Positions 26,063 through 37,500 of a stretch of 64,000 nucleotides of DNA are shown piece after piece; positions within the stretch are counted from its first letter, which is position 1; the number at the start of each line of letters is the position of its first letter. The notes beneath the pieces are model-generated. The model saw nothing but the letters and a program-made list of their open reading frames with translations. It did no database searches and was not told the DNA's origin. The translations under genes were made by a program, and so were the position numbers. This stretch comes from Corynebacterium canis (lineage in GTDB: Bacteria; Actinomycetota; Actinomycetes; Mycobacteriales; Mycobacteriaceae): contig NZ_CP047080.1 in NCBI RefSeq assembly GCF_030408595.1, positions 1,137,247-1,201,246 on the forward strand, read 5' to 3'.

Positions 26063-27080
26063 CCAGCACCGTCGACGCCATGATGCCGAGCACCACGAAA
26101 TAGCCGTAACGCAGCTGCAATTCGGGCATATATGCGAAGTTCATGCCGTAGATTCCGGCGATCATCGTGGGCACCGCGGCCATGCCGACCAGGGCTGAGA
26201 TTTTCCGCATGTCGCTGTTTTGCTGCAACGTTATCTTTGCGACGCCCGCGTCGATCAGCGCCGAGAGACGCTCATCGTAGCCGGCAACGCGGTCCGCAGC
26301 GATGATTTCATGATCCAGGACATCACGAAAATACGAGCGAATGGCCTTGGGGAGCACGTCCTTGTGGTTTTGGATCAAGGCCTGCAGCGCGCTGGCGAGC
26401 GGGTCTATGGAATGCCGCATCTCCAAGATTTCCCGCTTTAGCATGTAAATCTGTTCGATATCGAAGCGGGAGTTGGGGGTGAACACCTCGTTTTCCAGCT
26501 CGTCGACATCGCCGCTGATCTCATTGGCGATGCTTAAGTACTCATCCACCAGCATGTCCGCGATCTGCCAGGCCACCGCGCTCGGGCCGAGCGCGCACTG
26601 TTCGGGATCCTGTTCGATTCGGCGGCGGAGCCCCGCGATGCGGGTGTGGTGGCCGTGGCGGATCGTAATAATAAAGTCCTTGGCAAAGATCATCTGCACC
26701 TCGCCCGTGGAGATAATCTCTTTCGCATCGGATACGTGCTCGTGTTCCTGGTACCGTACGGAGCGCACGACGAAGAACACCTGGTCGTCGTAACGCTCAA
26801 CCTTGGGACGCTGATGGGCGGCGACCGCGTCCTCCACAATTAACTCGTGCAAGCCGAAGGCCTCGGCGACTTCCTGCATGTGCTGCTCGGTGGGCTGCAA
26901 CATGCCCAACCACACAAACCCCTCGCCGCGGCGGCGCACCTCCGCCAACGCATCCGCATAGCTGGCAAACTCCTCCGTGAGGCGATGGCCACGCACATAC
27001 ACCCGGCATCGTTCGACAGTTTGTTCGTTGGGTGCGGGCGGGTGAGTGCCATTGCGAACACCGCGTCGAGGAGACACCAT
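26025..27080 (-). CDS. corA: CorA magnesium/cobalt transporter
   Basis: A 351-residue CorA channel: long cytoplasmic N-terminal domain, a helical stalk, and two C-terminal membrane helices with the signature GMNF in GIYGMNFAYMPEL. It imports Mg2+ (or Co2+/Ni2+). It ends convergently inside the stress-protein gene (26025-26062). Confidence 0.92.
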   Translation of the reverse strand: MVSPRRGVRNGTHPPAPNEQTVERCRVYVRGHRLTEEFASYADALAEVRRRGEGFVWLGMLQPTEQHMQEVAEAFGLHELIVEDAVAAHQRPKVERYDDQVFFVVRSVRYQEHEHVSDAKEIISTGEVQMIFAKDFIITIRHGHHTRIAGLRRRIEQDPEQCALGPSAVAWQIADMLVDEYLSIANEISGDVDELENEVFTPNSRFDIEQIYMLKREILEMRHSIDPLASALQALIQNHKDVLPKAIRSYFRDVLDHEIIAADRVAGYDERLSALIDAGVAKITLQQNSDMRKISALVGMAAVPTMIAGIYGMNFAYMPELQLRYGYFVVLGIMASTVLAMWWLLRKNHWL

Positions 27081-27184
27081 ACGTGCAAAACCTTTCCCTA
27101 AGGGGGATCAAACCAGATACAGTGTACGTGCCCCGCGTAAAGTGGAATGTGCTATCCGCCTTCAGACTTCACCGGGGTTCTTAC

Positions 27185-27862
27185 ATGCACAGTCGTTCTG
27201 TTCCGGCCACCGTGGCCATCATCGGACTCAGCCTGGGTATCACCGCCTGCGCAAAAGAACCACAACACGCGCAACGCGAAACCGACTACAAGCCCATCGA
27301 AATAGCCGTAGTGGATCACTCCTCAGAACAAATCATCCTCGGGGAACTCTATCAACGCGCCTTCAAACGCGAAAACCGCAACGTACTGCTGCGGCTGGCG
27401 GCCAGCGACAGCGACGTGACCAAAATCGACCGCGTGCGCAGCCAAACCGCGGACCTAGTAATCGGCTGCACCGGCGAATTCCTCAACGAACTCAACCCGA
27501 AACTGGCGGAAGAACTCTCGAAGGAATACCAGCAGGACATGGCCGACGGGAAGGTCGACGCCAATAACGGCGAATGGCGCGACAAAGTGTATCAAGCCAT
27601 GATGGGATCGCTGCCCGGGACGCTGACCGCCTCCGACCCATCGAATGCCACCGGATGCACGGATGGCGAAGGGCCCGAACTGCCGCAAAACGTGGTGCCG
27701 GTGTTCCGCAAACAAGTGCTGAACCGCAACGACCGGCTGGTGCTCAACTACATCAGCGGCACCATCAGCACTGCGGACGTATCCGAGCTGGTCAAAGAGG
27801 CCGAAGAGGAAAACTCCGTGTCCGTCGTGGTGGATGCGTACCTAGACCAAGCGGGGCTTTAG
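27185..27862 (+). CDS. secreted lipoprotein, OpuAC-like
   Basis: A 225-residue lipoprotein. A signal peptide ends in the lipobox ITAC (about residue 20), so the mature protein is lipid-anchored. The remainder (PIEIAVVDHSSEQIILGELYQRAFKRENRNV) looks like one lobe of a substrate-binding protein of the glycine-betaine type, but it is shorter than usual and no ABC transporter is adjacent. C. glutamicum has a secreted protein at the matching place before odhA. ATG 27185 gives a good signal peptide; the frame is open further upstream. Confidence 0.78.
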   Translation: MHSRSVPATVAIIGLSLGITACAKEPQHAQRETDYKPIEIAVVDHSSEQIILGELYQRAFKRENRNVLLRLAASDSDVTKIDRVRSQTADLVIGCTGEFLNELNPKLAEELSKEYQQDMADGKVDANNGEWRDKVYQAMMGSLPGTLTASDPSNATGCTDGEGPELPQNVVPVFRKQVLNRNDRLVLNYISGTISTADVSELVKEAEEENSVSVVVDAYLDQAGL

Positions 27863-27903
27863 GGGGTTGGTGGGGCTTTAGGGTTCGGCGCGGCGGGGCT
27901 TTA
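27853..27903 (+). repeat. short tandem copies of the lipoprotein 3' end
   Basis: GGGGCTTTA at 27853, 27872 and 27895. The first copy includes the gene's stop codon. Local slippage or end duplication is likely. Confidence 0.55.
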
Positions 27904-27904
27904 G

Positions 27905-28112
27905 GGGTTCGGAGCGGCGGGATGCCCGCGCCTGGGCTGCACAGTTTTAGCAGGACAGTGAACTTGTCCTGTCAGATCTGCCTGAAGCAGATTTAGCGGG
28001 GCCGATGGTTCGCGAAATTCAACCCTCATCGTCTGGGAAACTCCGCTGGGCCCTGCCTGCCGATAGGTTGTGCGCAGCTCCGGATAGGTTGTGTGCAGTC
28101 GTTGACCTGCGA
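27905..28112. repeat. R repeat block, copy d (inverted)
   Basis: Non-coding repeat in the opposite orientation to copies a-c. GGCCGATGGTTC at 28000-28011 is the reverse complement of GAACCATCGGCC, next to the AGATCTGCCTGAAGCAGAT palindrome. It leads into hairpin pair 3. Confidence 0.65.
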
Positions 28113-28245
28113 TCGTCCTGAATTTCTTCATTGGGGTGCTTAACGAAGAATAAAAAGACGATTTGCAGCGTTTTGGGCAGCGTTTTTGGCCAAGATTCGT
28201 CCGGAATTTCTTCGTTAGACCCCCGAATGAAGAATAGAAAGACCA
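28113..28245. repeat. 49-nt hairpin pair 3 (H5, H6), inverted, uninterrupted
   Basis: H5 is 28113-28161 and H6 is 28197-28245, each 49 nt, with a 35-nt spacer holding the GCGTTTT motif twice. The last arm of H6 reads GACCA instead of GACGA. Confidence 0.75.
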
Positions 28246-28640
28246 GCCCAGGTCAGTGATTGTGCGCAACGCATCCGTGACCCAGGCGGTGGCGCACAAC
28301 CTATTGCCGCTGGGGTGGCTTGGGGGCCGAAATCGGCCGACGATTTGCCGCGCTCAGGCAGATTCGACACGCCGACCGCCGCGCGGCGGTGTTTCCGCAG
28401 GAGCGCGAAACGGCCATGTTAGATGTGCCTGAGGCAGATCCGGCTCTGGCCAATGATTCTAAAAGTATCTGTTCTTTGCGTGGTATCGGGGTGCGGAGGC
28501 CCAGGGGTTGGGGCAGTGCCGACTCAAGAGGTTGGTTCGGGAAAGTTCCAACCTTATTGCCCGGAAATACTCTCCCAGCAGCTTCCGCCGATAGGTTGTG
28601 TGCAGCTCCGGATAGGTTGTGTGCAGCCGTTGACCTGCGA
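28246..28640. repeat. R repeat block, copy e (inverted)
   Basis: Inverted R block with the CCGCGCGGCGG hairpin and the GCCTGAGGCAGAT palindrome, then about 120 bases (28441-28560) not seen in the forward copies, then R sequence again. No gene seen in 27863-28707. Confidence 0.65.
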
Positions 28641-28689
28641 TGGTCCGGAATTTCTTCATTGGGGTGGTCAACGAAGAATAAAAAGACGA
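28641..28689. repeat. 49-nt hairpin repeat H7 (pair 4)
   Basis: Same 49-nt architecture; the first arm reads TGGTC instead of TCGTC. Its partner H8 lies beyond the second IS481 copy. Confidence 0.7.
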
Positions 28690-28707
28690 TTTGCAGCGTT
28701 TTTGGCC

Positions 28708-30345
28708 TGTAGAATCTCGCGACCTTGGTAACACTCTGTGCCATCACCTTGGTAACAATCAGTATCATCACCTTGGTGACAACCAGTAGCATTACCTTGG
28801 TAACGCGCGAGCGGGTAGTTAATCCTCTAGTTCAGCAGCGGCGGTGGGGTGTTGTTGTAGCCATTGCTGCTGTCGTTTGAGAAACCACGGCGGGGCCTCG
28901 TGGAGGTACGCGCCGATGATTTTCCAAAGGGGTACGGTGGCGCCGATCGGTTCGCCGAGCACGTTTAGTGGCAGTGGGATTCGCAGGACCATGACGCCGT
29001 CGACGGAATCGAATAGCGCGTATTCATCGTCGGTGTGAACGACGTAGTAGTGCTTATCGGTAAGCCGTTTGGGGATATTGATGTAGTACCCCGCGAGCGC
29101 GAAACGTGGTCTGGACGAGGGTTTGATGTACAGCATTGCTGGATCCTGGTCGAGGCCATCTGCAGCGCTGGGGGACTCGCTCGAACGGGCCTGCCGGTAT
29201 TTTTCAATCTCTGCAGTCAATTGCTCCTGGGTGATGGGCTCGCCGCTACTAGGGCGGTGTTCGATGCTGTCCCAGGCCTGTTTCGGGGTCATACCCCCGA
29301 GTGCTTGATGCCTCCGCTTGTTGTTGTAGTACTCCCGGTATTCACTGAGCAATTCCTTCAATTTGGCCTCAGTACTGGGCTTGTGCGCATCAAGGAACTT
29401 CACCAAGGTTTGATGGGAGCGTTCGTTTTTGCCTTGGGTTTGGGGATGATCCGCCCGGCCAGTAATGGCCTCACAACCCTTGACGGCAAGAAACCGATGC
29501 AGCGCAGTGATCCGGCCCCGGCGAATCTGATTAAACGCGCCACCATTATCGCTCAGCAATTGGCGCGGTACCCCATAGACACGGATCGCGTTAACTACAC
29601 AGTTCAACGCATCTGCCCCATTTTCCGGCTTGGTGCCATACGTAGTACCCACATCAAATCGGGTTGCATCATCGATGAGCTGGTAAATCGTGATCACAGT
29701 GCCCGCCGGAGTAGCGAGCCGATAGGAAAACGCATCCAGCTGCCACAACTCCATGGCACAGGATCGCTCGAAGCGCACTATCGATGAGCGAGGCCGCTTC
29801 CGGGGATTCTTCGCGACCACACCCGCAGCAGCCAGAATCCGAGCAATCGTCGACACCGAAGGAATCGGCTGCACCACATTCGGCTGATCAATCAACGCAT
29901 ACCAAATGGATCGCGGCCCATTATCCCAACCAAATTGGCCAAGCCGCTCCCGCATCGCAAGCACCATCGACACCGTAGCCTCATCATAGGTAGTCGCAGG
30001 CTTATGCGGCGCACTCGACCGCGGATGCAGCGCCCCAAATCCTTCCTGCTCAAAACGCTTTTTGATCGCATAATACGTTTTCCGGCTAATGCCATGAACC
30101 GCACAAAACTCCGTAATACTCATGCCGTTCGCGGCACACGGATCAAATTCAACAATTAAACGCCGCACATTCGGCGAAAGAGGACGAACCATGCACCTAA
30201 TTGAAAACGAACACCACCAAAATCGTTTCCACGGTCATGAGACTCGTTGCATCCAAGGCCATGAGACAGACTGTTACCAAGGACATGAGACAGGTTGTCA
30301 CCAAGGTGATGAAACAGGTTGTTACCAAGGTCCTGAGAGATGACA
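28708..30345 (-). mobile_element. IS481-family insertion sequence, copy 2
   Basis: 1638 bp, the same as the element at 7311-8948 wherever I compared them. It is flanked by the 14-bp direct repeat CAGCGTTTTTGGCC at 28694-28707 and 30346-30359. That target is the reverse complement of the copy-1 target apart from one base, so both copies chose the same repeat sequence in opposite relative orientation. Confidence 0.93.
28819..30192 (-). CDS. IS481-family transposase (copy 2)
   Basis: A 457-residue DDE transposase identical in sequence to the one at 7422-8795, with the same HTH and Asp153/Asp215/Glu257 triad. Both frames are intact. Identity of two copies 21.4 kb apart indicates recent transposition or gene conversion. 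It sits between the inverted R block and the odhA terminator. Confidence 0.95.
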   Translation of the reverse strand: MVRPLSPNVRRLIVEFDPCAANGMSITEFCAVHGISRKTYYAIKKRFEQEGFGALHPRSSAPHKPATTYDEATVSMVLAMRERLGQFGWDNGPRSIWYALIDQPNVVQPIPSVSTIARILAAAGVVAKNPRKRPRSSIVRFERSCAMELWQLDAFSYRLATPAGTVITIYQLIDDATRFDVGTTYGTKPENGADALNCVVNAIRVYGVPRQLLSDNGGAFNQIRRGRITALHRFLAVKGCEAITGRADHPQTQGKNERSHQTLVKFLDAHKPSTEAKLKELLSEYREYYNNKRRHQALGGMTPKQAWDSIEHRPSSGEPITQEQLTAEIEKYRQARSSESPSAADGLDQDPAMLYIKPSSRPRFALAGYYINIPKRLTDKHYYVVHTDDEYALFDSVDGVMVLRIPLPLNVLGEPIGATVPLWKIIGAYLHEAPPWFLKRQQQWLQQHPTAAAELED

Positions 30346-30364
30346 CAGCGTTTTTGGCCCAGAT

Positions 30365-30413
30365 TCGTCCGGAATTTCTTCGTAAGACCCCCGAATGAAG
30401 AATAGAAAGACGA
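30365..30413. repeat. 49-nt hairpin repeat H8 (pair 4)
   Basis: 49 nt, TCGTC...GACGA with TTCTTC/GAAGAA inner arms. Without the IS and one target copy it lies 23 nt from H7. Confidence 0.75.
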
Positions 30414-30545
30414 GCCCAGGTCAGCGGTTGCGCACAACCCATCGGCGACCTCGGCGGTGGCACCGAACCTATCGGTGGCAGATCCGGCAGGGGCCAATGG
30501 TTCGAAAAAGTTCAAACTATACGCGGGCGGTTCGGTGCGGCGGCG
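30414..30545. repeat. R repeat block fragment, copy f (inverted)
   Basis: Partial inverted R sequence with GGTTGCGCACAACC and CCTATCGGTGG motifs, decaying into unique sequence before the odhA terminator. No gene seen in 30346-30691. Confidence 0.55.
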
Positions 30546-30616
30546 GGGTGATTGGCGGAGACGCAGCGCGTGGGGGACCGGCCCAACCCAGCCAGCAGCC
30601 AGCACCAAGAGAAAAT

Positions 30617-30646
30617 CCCCGGGCCGTCATTTCAAACGGTCCGGGG
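30617..30646 (-). terminator. intrinsic terminator after odhA
   Basis: On the minus strand CCCCGGACCGT pairs with ACGGCCCGGGG (one mismatch) and is followed by ATTTTCTCTT, 46 bases past the odhA stop. Confidence 0.8.
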
Positions 30647-30691
30647 ATATTCACACCGCCGGGGATTTTCACACCGAGCGGTGCAGCCGGG

Positions 30692-33600
30692 TTAGTCGGC
30701 GAATGCCGCGTTGAGCAATTGCTCCTGTTCGAAGTGGTGGACCTTGACCACGCCGGTGGAAGTGGAGGATTGGGCGCGGCGGGATACCCGCTTCATGGGC
30801 AGCATGCCGGGGATCAGTTCCGGCAGGTGCAGGCCGAGGAACGGCCACGGCCCCTGGTTCGCGGGCTCGTCCTGGCAGAAGCGGATCTCGTCCGCGTTCG
30901 GGTAGCATTCGAACGCTTCTTTGAGGCGGTTGAAGGGGATCGGGTGCAGCATTTCGATGCGCACGATCGCCACATCCTCGCGCTTGTCCTTGGCGCGGCG
31001 CTTCTCCAGCTCGTAGTAGAGCTTGCCGGAAACCAGCAGGATCTTCTTCACCTTGTTCACGTCGCCGATGATATTGCCGTCGCGATCCACCAAGCGGGGA
31101 TCGTTGATCACGGAACGGAACTTCTTCACCTCGGTGAAGTCCTCCACCGGAGACGCGGCTGCCTTCAAACGCAGCATCGATTTCGGGGTGAAGATCACCA
31201 TCGGGCGCTTCAGGTCCGAAAGCGCGTGGCGGCGCAGCAGGTGGAAGTGGTTTGCCGGGGTGGAGGGTTGCGCGACGGTCATGGAACCTTCGGCGCAAAG
31301 CTGCAGGTAGCGCTCGATGCGTCCGGAGGAGTGGTCGGGACCCATGCCCTCGTAGCCGTGTGGCAGCAGCAGGATCACGCTGGACTTCTGGCCCCACTTC
31401 GCCTCACCGGAGGAAACGTATTCGTCGATGATGGTCTGGGCGCCGTTGGCAAAGTCACCGAACTGAGCTTCCCACGCCACCACGGCGTCAGGGTTGCCCA
31501 CCGAGTAGCCGTATTCGAAGCCCATGCCGGCGTATTCGGTCAGGGCGGAGTTGTACACCAGGAACTTGCCGGGGCCCTTCGAGCGCGCAAGCACATCGAT
31601 CGGGTTGTATTCCTCGGCGGTGTGCGGGTCATACATCACGGCGTGGCGCTGCGTGAAGGTACCGCGGCGGGAATCCTCACCGGCGAGGCGAACGAGCTTG
31701 CCGGCGTTGGCCAGGGTGCCAAAGGCGAGCAGCTCGCCCCAGCCCCAGTCGATGCCGCCTTCGATCACGGATTCGGCACGCTTCTGGGCGACCGGCGCGA
31801 CGCGCGGGTGCATGTTAAAGCCCTCCGGCAGGGACACATACGCCTTGCCGATCTCCACCAATTCTTCCTTGGTCACGGAAGTATCCAAGCCGTGCGGCAA
31901 CGCCTGGGACATGGTGATGCCCACCTGCGCCTCCGCGGCCTGCTTTTCCGCCAAGCGGACCTCGTTAAACACGGATTCCATCTGATCGTGGAAGTCGCGG
32001 GCGACGGCTTCGGCGTCGGCCTTGGACAGGTCGCCACGACCCATTAGGTCGTCGGTGTACTGGGAACGCACACCGGCCTTTTGTTCGATGATTTCGTACA
32101 TCTTGGGCTGCGTCATCGAAGGATCGTCCGCTTCGTTGTGGCCGCGGCGTCGATAGCAAACAAGGTCGATGAAGACGTCCTTGCCAAAGCGGCGTCGATA
32201 CTCGGTGGCGAGCTGGCCCACCCACACTACGGCTTCGGGGTCGTCGCCATTGACGTGGAACACCGGGCAACCGAACGCCTTGGCGAGGTCAGTTGCGTAG
32301 TGGCTGGAGCGGCCGGAATCCGGCGTGGTGGTAAAGCCGATCTGGTTGTTCACCACGATGTGGATCGTGCCACCCACGTTATACCCGCGCAGCTGCGCCA
32401 GGTTGATGGTCTCGGGCACAATGCCCAGGCCAGCAAAGGCGGCGTCGCCGTGGAGGAGCAGCGGGACCACGGTGTAGCCGTCGGGGCCCTTGTCCAAAAT
32501 GTCCTGCTTGGCGCGGGCGATACCCTCCATGACCGGGTTGACGGCCTCGAGGTGAGAGGGGTTCGCGGTGAGCGTCACCTTGATCTCGCCATCGCCGAAC
32601 ATTTGTATGTGGCGGCCCTCCGCACCCAGGTGGTACTTCACGTCGCCAGAGCCGCCGGCCTGCGCCGGGTCCATATTGCCTTCGAACTCGTTGAAGATCG
32701 TGTGCAGCGGCTTCCCAACGATATTCGCCAACACGTTCAAACGCCCGCGGTGCGGCATGCCGATAACAACCTCGTCCAGGCCCTGCCCGGCGGCGGTATC
32801 AATCGCGGCGTCCATAAGCGGGATGAGCGATTCGGCGCCCTCCAGGGAGAAGCGCTTCTGGCCCACGTACTTGGTCTGCAGGAAGTTCTCAAACGCCTCC
32901 GCAGCGTTGAGTTTCTGCAGGATATACTTCTGCTCCGCCGGCGTCGGCTTCGCCATGCCCGCCTCCAGGCGGTCCTGCAGCCAGGTGCGCTCGTCGCGGT
33001 CCAGGATGTGGGTGTATTCGGAGCCAACCTTGAGCGTGTACGCGCGGCGCAGGGTCACCAGCACCTCGCGCAGGGTCATGGTTTCCCGCCCGGCGAAACC
33101 GCCCACGTGGAACGTACGGTCGAGGTCCCACAGCGTGAGTCCGTGCGTGGCAATATCCAGGTCGCGGTGATCCGGCACCGGCATGCCCGGCTGAATCCAA
33201 TGCAGCGGGTTGATGTCCGCGATCAGGTGGCCGCGCGACCGATACGCCTCGATCAGCTGCATCACACGGGTGTTCTTATCCACGCCCGTGTTCGGCAGAT
33301 CCTGCGCCCACCGCATTGGCGTGTAGGGCACCTTCATCGAATCGAAAATATCGTCCCAGAAGGCGTCGTCCACGAGCAATTGGCTCATGGTGCGCAGGAA
33401 TTCGCCGGACTCCGCCCCCTGGATAATGCGGTGGTCGTACGTCGAGGTAATCGTGACCAGCTTGCCCACGCCCAGCTCGGCCATTCGGTCTTCGGACGCA
33501 CCTGCGAACTCGGCCGGGTAATCCATGGAGCCGACACCGATAATCGCGCCCTGGCCCTTGGTCAGGCGCGGCACGGAATGCCGGGTGCCAATGCCGCCCG

Positions 33601-34441
33601 GGTTCGTCAGCGAAATGGTCACCCCGGAGAAGTCCTTGCCCGTGAGCTTCCCGGTGCGCCCGCGCTTCACCACGTCTTCGTACGCAGCTACGAATTCGGG
33701 GAAGGAGAGGCGTTCGCATTCGCGGATAGCGGCGACTACCAATGCGCGCGAGCCGTCCTTCTGCGTCATATCGATGGCTAGGCCGAGGTTAATGTGCTCC
33801 GGTACCACCAACGTAGGCTTGTTATCCACAACGGCGTAAGCATTGTTCATCACCGGGTGCAGCATCACCGCCTTGACCAGTGCGTACCCCAGAATATGGG
33901 TAAAGGAAATCTTGCCACCGCGGCCGCGCGCCAATTGATCGTTGATCATGGCGCGGTTTTCAAACATCAACCGCACGGGCATATCGCGCACGGAGGTCGC
34001 GGTAGGCACCTCGAGCGAGATTTCCATATTTTTGGCAATCGCCTTTGCCATGCCACGCAGCGGAGATTCGCTGGCACCCGGCAAGGAACCGATGCGGCTA
34101 AGCGGCGAGGCGGCGATTTTTTTCGCCTCCTGCGCGGCGCGGATTTCGTCCGGCTGATGCATCTTCGGAAGGTTTTTCGCCGCAGGGTTTTGGGCGGGTG
34201 CCGGGGCGGTGGTTTTCACTACAGGCTTCTTCGGTGCCGAGGCCTGGGCGGGCGCGGCGGCCTTAGGGGAAGTCTCAGCAGGTGCCGTATCAGGGGTAGC
34301 TGCGGGGGTGGCGGAGGGTGCGCCCTGGGACTCAAAAAGTTCACGCCATTCCTTGTCCACCGAATTGGGGTCTTTCTGGAATTGCTGGAACATTTCGTCA
34401 ACCAGCCACTGATTCTGGCCGAAAGTACTAGCGCTGCTCAC
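30692..34441 (-). CDS. odhA: 2-oxoglutarate dehydrogenase, E2-E1 fusion (OdhA)
   Basis: TCA-cycle enzyme of Corynebacteriales with both E1 and E2 activities in one chain. It has an N-terminal segment ([23 protein letters not shown]), an Ala/Pro linker (about 50-100), and an E2 acyltransferase core with the catalytic His in [11 protein letters not shown] thiamine-diphosphate E1 follows to the end ([38 protein letters not shown]). It has no lipoyl domain, as expected: it borrows the one on AceF. GTG 34441 matches the corynebacterial N-terminus (MSSASTFGQ); ATG 34459 is possible. 1249 residues, normal length. It is separated from the ABC exporter gene by 134 bases. Confidence 0.96.
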   Translation of the reverse strand: MSSASTFGQNQWLVDEMFQQFQKDPNSVDKEWRELFESQGAPSATPAATPDTAPAETSPKAAAPAQASAPKKPVVKTTAPAPAQNPAAKNLPKMHQPDEIRAAQEAKKIAASPLSRIGSLPGASESPLRGMAKAIAKNMEISLEVPTATSVRDMPVRLMFENRAMINDQLARGRGGKISFTHILGYALVKAVMLHPVMNNAYAVVDNKPTLVVPEHINLGLAIDMTQKDGSRALVVAAIRECERLSFPEFVAAYEDVVKRGRTGKLTGKDFSGVTISLTNPGGIGTRHSVPRLTKGQGAIIGVGSMDYPAEFAGASEDRMAELGVGKLVTITSTYDHRIIQGAESGEFLRTMSQLLVDDAFWDDIFDSMKVPYTPMRWAQDLPNTGVDKNTRVMQLIEAYRSRGHLIADINPLHWIQPGMPVPDHRDLDIATHGLTLWDLDRTFHVGGFAGRETMTLREVLVTLRRAYTLKVGSEYTHILDRDERTWLQDRLEAGMAKPTPAEQKYILQKLNAAEAFENFLQTKYVGQKRFSLEGAESLIPLMDAAIDTAAGQGLDEVVIGMPHRGRLNVLANIVGKPLHTIFNEFEGNMDPAQAGGSGDVKYHLGAEGRHIQMFGDGEIKVTLTANPSHLEAVNPVMEGIARAKQDILDKGPDGYTVVPLLLHGDAAFAGLGIVPETINLAQLRGYNVGGTIHIVVNNQIGFTTTPDSGRSSHYATDLAKAFGCPVFHVNGDDPEAVVWVGQLATEYRRRFGKDVFIDLVCYRRRGHNEADDPSMTQPKMYEIIEQKAGVRSQYTDDLMGRGDLSKADAEAVARDFHDQMESVFNEVRLAEKQAAEAQVGITMSQALPHGLDTSVTKEELVEIGKAYVSLPEGFNMHPRVAPVAQKRAESVIEGGIDWGWGELLAFGTLANAGKLVRLAGEDSRRGTFTQRHAVMYDPHTAEEYNPIDVLARSKGPGKFLVYNSALTEYAGMGFEYGYSVGNPDAVVAWEAQFGDFANGAQTIIDEYVSSGEAKWGQKSSVILLLPHGYEGMGPDHSSGRIERYLQLCAEGSMTVAQPSTPANHFHLLRRHALSDLKRPMVIFTPKSMLRLKAAASPVEDFTEVKKFRSVINDPRLVDRDGNIIGDVNKVKKILLVSGKLYYELEKRRAKDKREDVAIVRIEMLHPIPFNRLKEAFECYPNADEIRFCQDEPANQGPWPFLGLHLPELIPGMLPMKRVSRRAQSSTSTGVVKVHHFEQEQLLNAAFAD

Positions 34442-34575
34442 GGCAGGTGCTCGCCTCATTTCCTTGTGTCATCGCTTACGTCAGTGTTGTCACTGTAAGT
34501 ATTCACTACAGGCTAACGTGTTGTTACCCCGCTTGTCGCATTGTTGGCTAACAAAGTGGTGGGAATTTTTTCTGG

Positions 34576-37500
34576 CTACTGGTGGGCGCGCCACATGGAC
34601 GCATACGAACCCTCGTTCGCAAGTAATTCCGCGTGGGTACCGTCTTCGATAATATACCCACGTTGCAGGACTAAAATGCGGTCCGCTTGTGCCGCGGTGG
34701 CCAGTCGATGCGCCACTACGACCGACGTTCGCGGCGTCGTCACGCGGTGTGCGGCCTCGAGCACGGCGCGTTCGGTTGCGGGGTCTAATGTGGCGGTCGC
34801 TTCGTCGAGTAGCAGGAGTTGTGGTTCGACCAGTTCTGCGCGCGCTAGTGCGATGAGTTGCCGCTGGCCGGCGGACAATCCGCGCCCATGTTCGCCTATC
34901 CGGTATTGGAAATTTCCTTCGATTTCCGCGATGCTTTCCAACGCTCCGACGCGGCGTGCGGCGCTGATAATTTCGGTTGGTTCGGCGTGCGGGCGCCCAT
35001 ATGCAATATTTTCCGCGATAGTACCCGCAAAAAGGTGTGGTTCTTGGGGTACAATGCCGAGTCCGCTACGCCACAGGGGTAGCCGAATGTTGCGCAGGTC
35101 CGTTCCCGACGCGCGGATACACCCTTCGGTGGGGTCGTAAAACCGAGCCAGAAGTTTCATCACCGTCGTTTTTCCGGCTCCCGTATGCCCGACCAGCGCC
35201 ACGGTTGTGCCCGGCCGCAGCGTCACATTCAGGTTGCGCAGCACCGGCGCACCCCCGTAACTAAACGAGACGTGTTCCAGCCGCAGCTCGCCCCGCATCG
35301 CGCGCCGCACGGCCTGTTCCTCGTCGTTTTTGCTTATCGACGCCGCCACCTCACCGCTCGAACCAACTTGCGGTTGTTCGGACAACAGCTCGGCAATGCG
35401 CCGGAGCCCAACCTTGGCTTGCTGGTAGGCGTCGAAGATTTGGGAAAGCTCCTGGATGGGTTCGAAGAGCAGGCTCATATAGAGCACGAAGGCGATCAGC
35501 ACGCCGGCGGAAATATCGCCCCGCAGCACGAGCGTGGCGCCTACGCCGATCACGGTGGCGCGGCTTAATTGGCCGATGGCTTGCGCGCCGGGGAAGTAGA
35601 TCGCCACGGCGATCTGGGAGCGGATCCGGGTGCGGCGATATTTCTCACAACTGCGTTCGAAGTGCTGGAGGGTTTGCGGCTCCGCGCCATGCATCTGCAC
35701 GGTCCGCAAGCCGGAGATGGCCTCGTGGAATTCCGCGTTCATCGCGCTGAGTTCCTCGCGCGCCTGGGTGTAAAGCCGCGCGGTGATCCGGCGAAACACC
35801 ACGGTGGCCAGCACTACCAGCGGAATGGCGGCGAGCGCCACCAATGCCAGCGTGGGGGAGGTGACCAGCAGCATGACCGCAACGCCGACCAGGGTGGCGG
35901 CCGCCACTATCGACTGCGCCAGCGCGTTTTGCAGGAAATTGCTCAATGTGTCGATGTCCGTGGTCATCCGCGTGAGAATGCTGCCCGTGCGGGTGCGCTC
36001 GAAATACGCCAGATCCAAATCCAGGACGTGCTTATAGGTTTTCACGCGCAGGGCATAGAGCAGCCGTTCGCCAACCTGTGCGGCGAGCTTGGTGCGCAGG
36101 AAGCCCACCAGCCAGGCCCCCACCACCAACACGCCGCCGCCGATGGCCACGATCACCAGCGCGCGCCGATCGCCATTGCCCACGCCTTGGTCCACCGCGT
36201 AGCGCACCAGCGAGGGGAAGGCGAGATCCGCCCCGACGCCCGCCAGGAGCAATGCGATAATTCCGATGATCCCGGCGCGCACCTGCCGCACAAAAGGCAG
36301 CAGCGAAAAGGGCACCGGGACCGTCACGGGAGCGGGCAGCGGGCCCTCCGGCAGCACCTCGGCCGCGGGCAGCGAGGCATCCCATCCGGGGTCGCCCAGC
36401 GCTACAGCGCCCGCCTGGGCCGAGTCCGCCGGTTCTAGCGCCGCACCCGCCGAAGCCGAGTCCGCAGGCGCGCCTGCCGCGTCCATAACGGCCAAGAATT
36501 CGGGGAGCTGCCAGGCCTGCTCGGCGGGCGTGGCAAAAGCGGTGACGCGGCCGGAATCCACCACGGCGACGCTGTCGGCGAGGTGCACCATGGAGTGCTT
36601 GTGCGTAATCGCAAACACCGTCGTATTCGCAAACTCTTGTTCGAGTGCCGCGAAGATGCGGGATTCCGTCGCGGCGTCGATGGCGGAGGTCGCATCGTCC
36701 AAGATCAGCAGCCGGGGTCGCCGCAGCAAGGCCCGCGCCAGGGCGAGGCGTTGGCGCTGCCCGCCGGAGAGGGTCACGCCGCGTTCCCCGATCGGAGCGT
36801 CCAATCCGTCCGGTAGTTCACGCACGAATTCCGCCGCCTGCGCGATGTGGAGCACCCGCCAGAGTTCGGCATCCGAAACGGCCGCGCCCAGGGTCAAGTT
36901 TTCGCGTACGGAGGCTTCGAACAAAAAGGCTTCATCAAACACCACCGCCATAGCGTTTCGCAGCTGTGTGCGATCCAGCTCGCGCAGGTCGATGCCATTG
37001 AGCCGCACCGCCCCGGCGTCCGGATCGTAGAACCGGGCCGCCAATTGCACGGCCATGGTTTTGCCGCCTGCGGGCGGGCCCACGGCCACCACGCATTTCC
37101 CGGCGGGGATGGTCAGGCTAAACCCGCGAAGCGCGTCCCCGAAATGCACCCCGGCAAAGGAAAGCTCGAGCGGGCCTTCCGGCACCGCGCGCGTGCCCAC
37201 GGGCAGCTCGGGGCGCAGATCGGTGATTTCGCAGACCCGATGCACGGAGGCCAGCCCGCTGTGCAGGCGAACCGTCAGGTTGCCGATCATCCGCACGGCA
37301 CCGGTGAGCCGGGAGACATACATGGAAAAGGCCACGAACACCCCGATGGACACCAAGCCTTGCGTGGCCATCCAGCCGCCCACCACGATGGTGGCCACCA
37401 GGGCGGCTTGGGGCAATTGTTCGAGCAACGGTTGGAAGCTGGCGAGCACGCGGGCTGCCGCCAGCCGGGCGTGGTAGAGCAGCACGGCGGCGCGGGCCAC

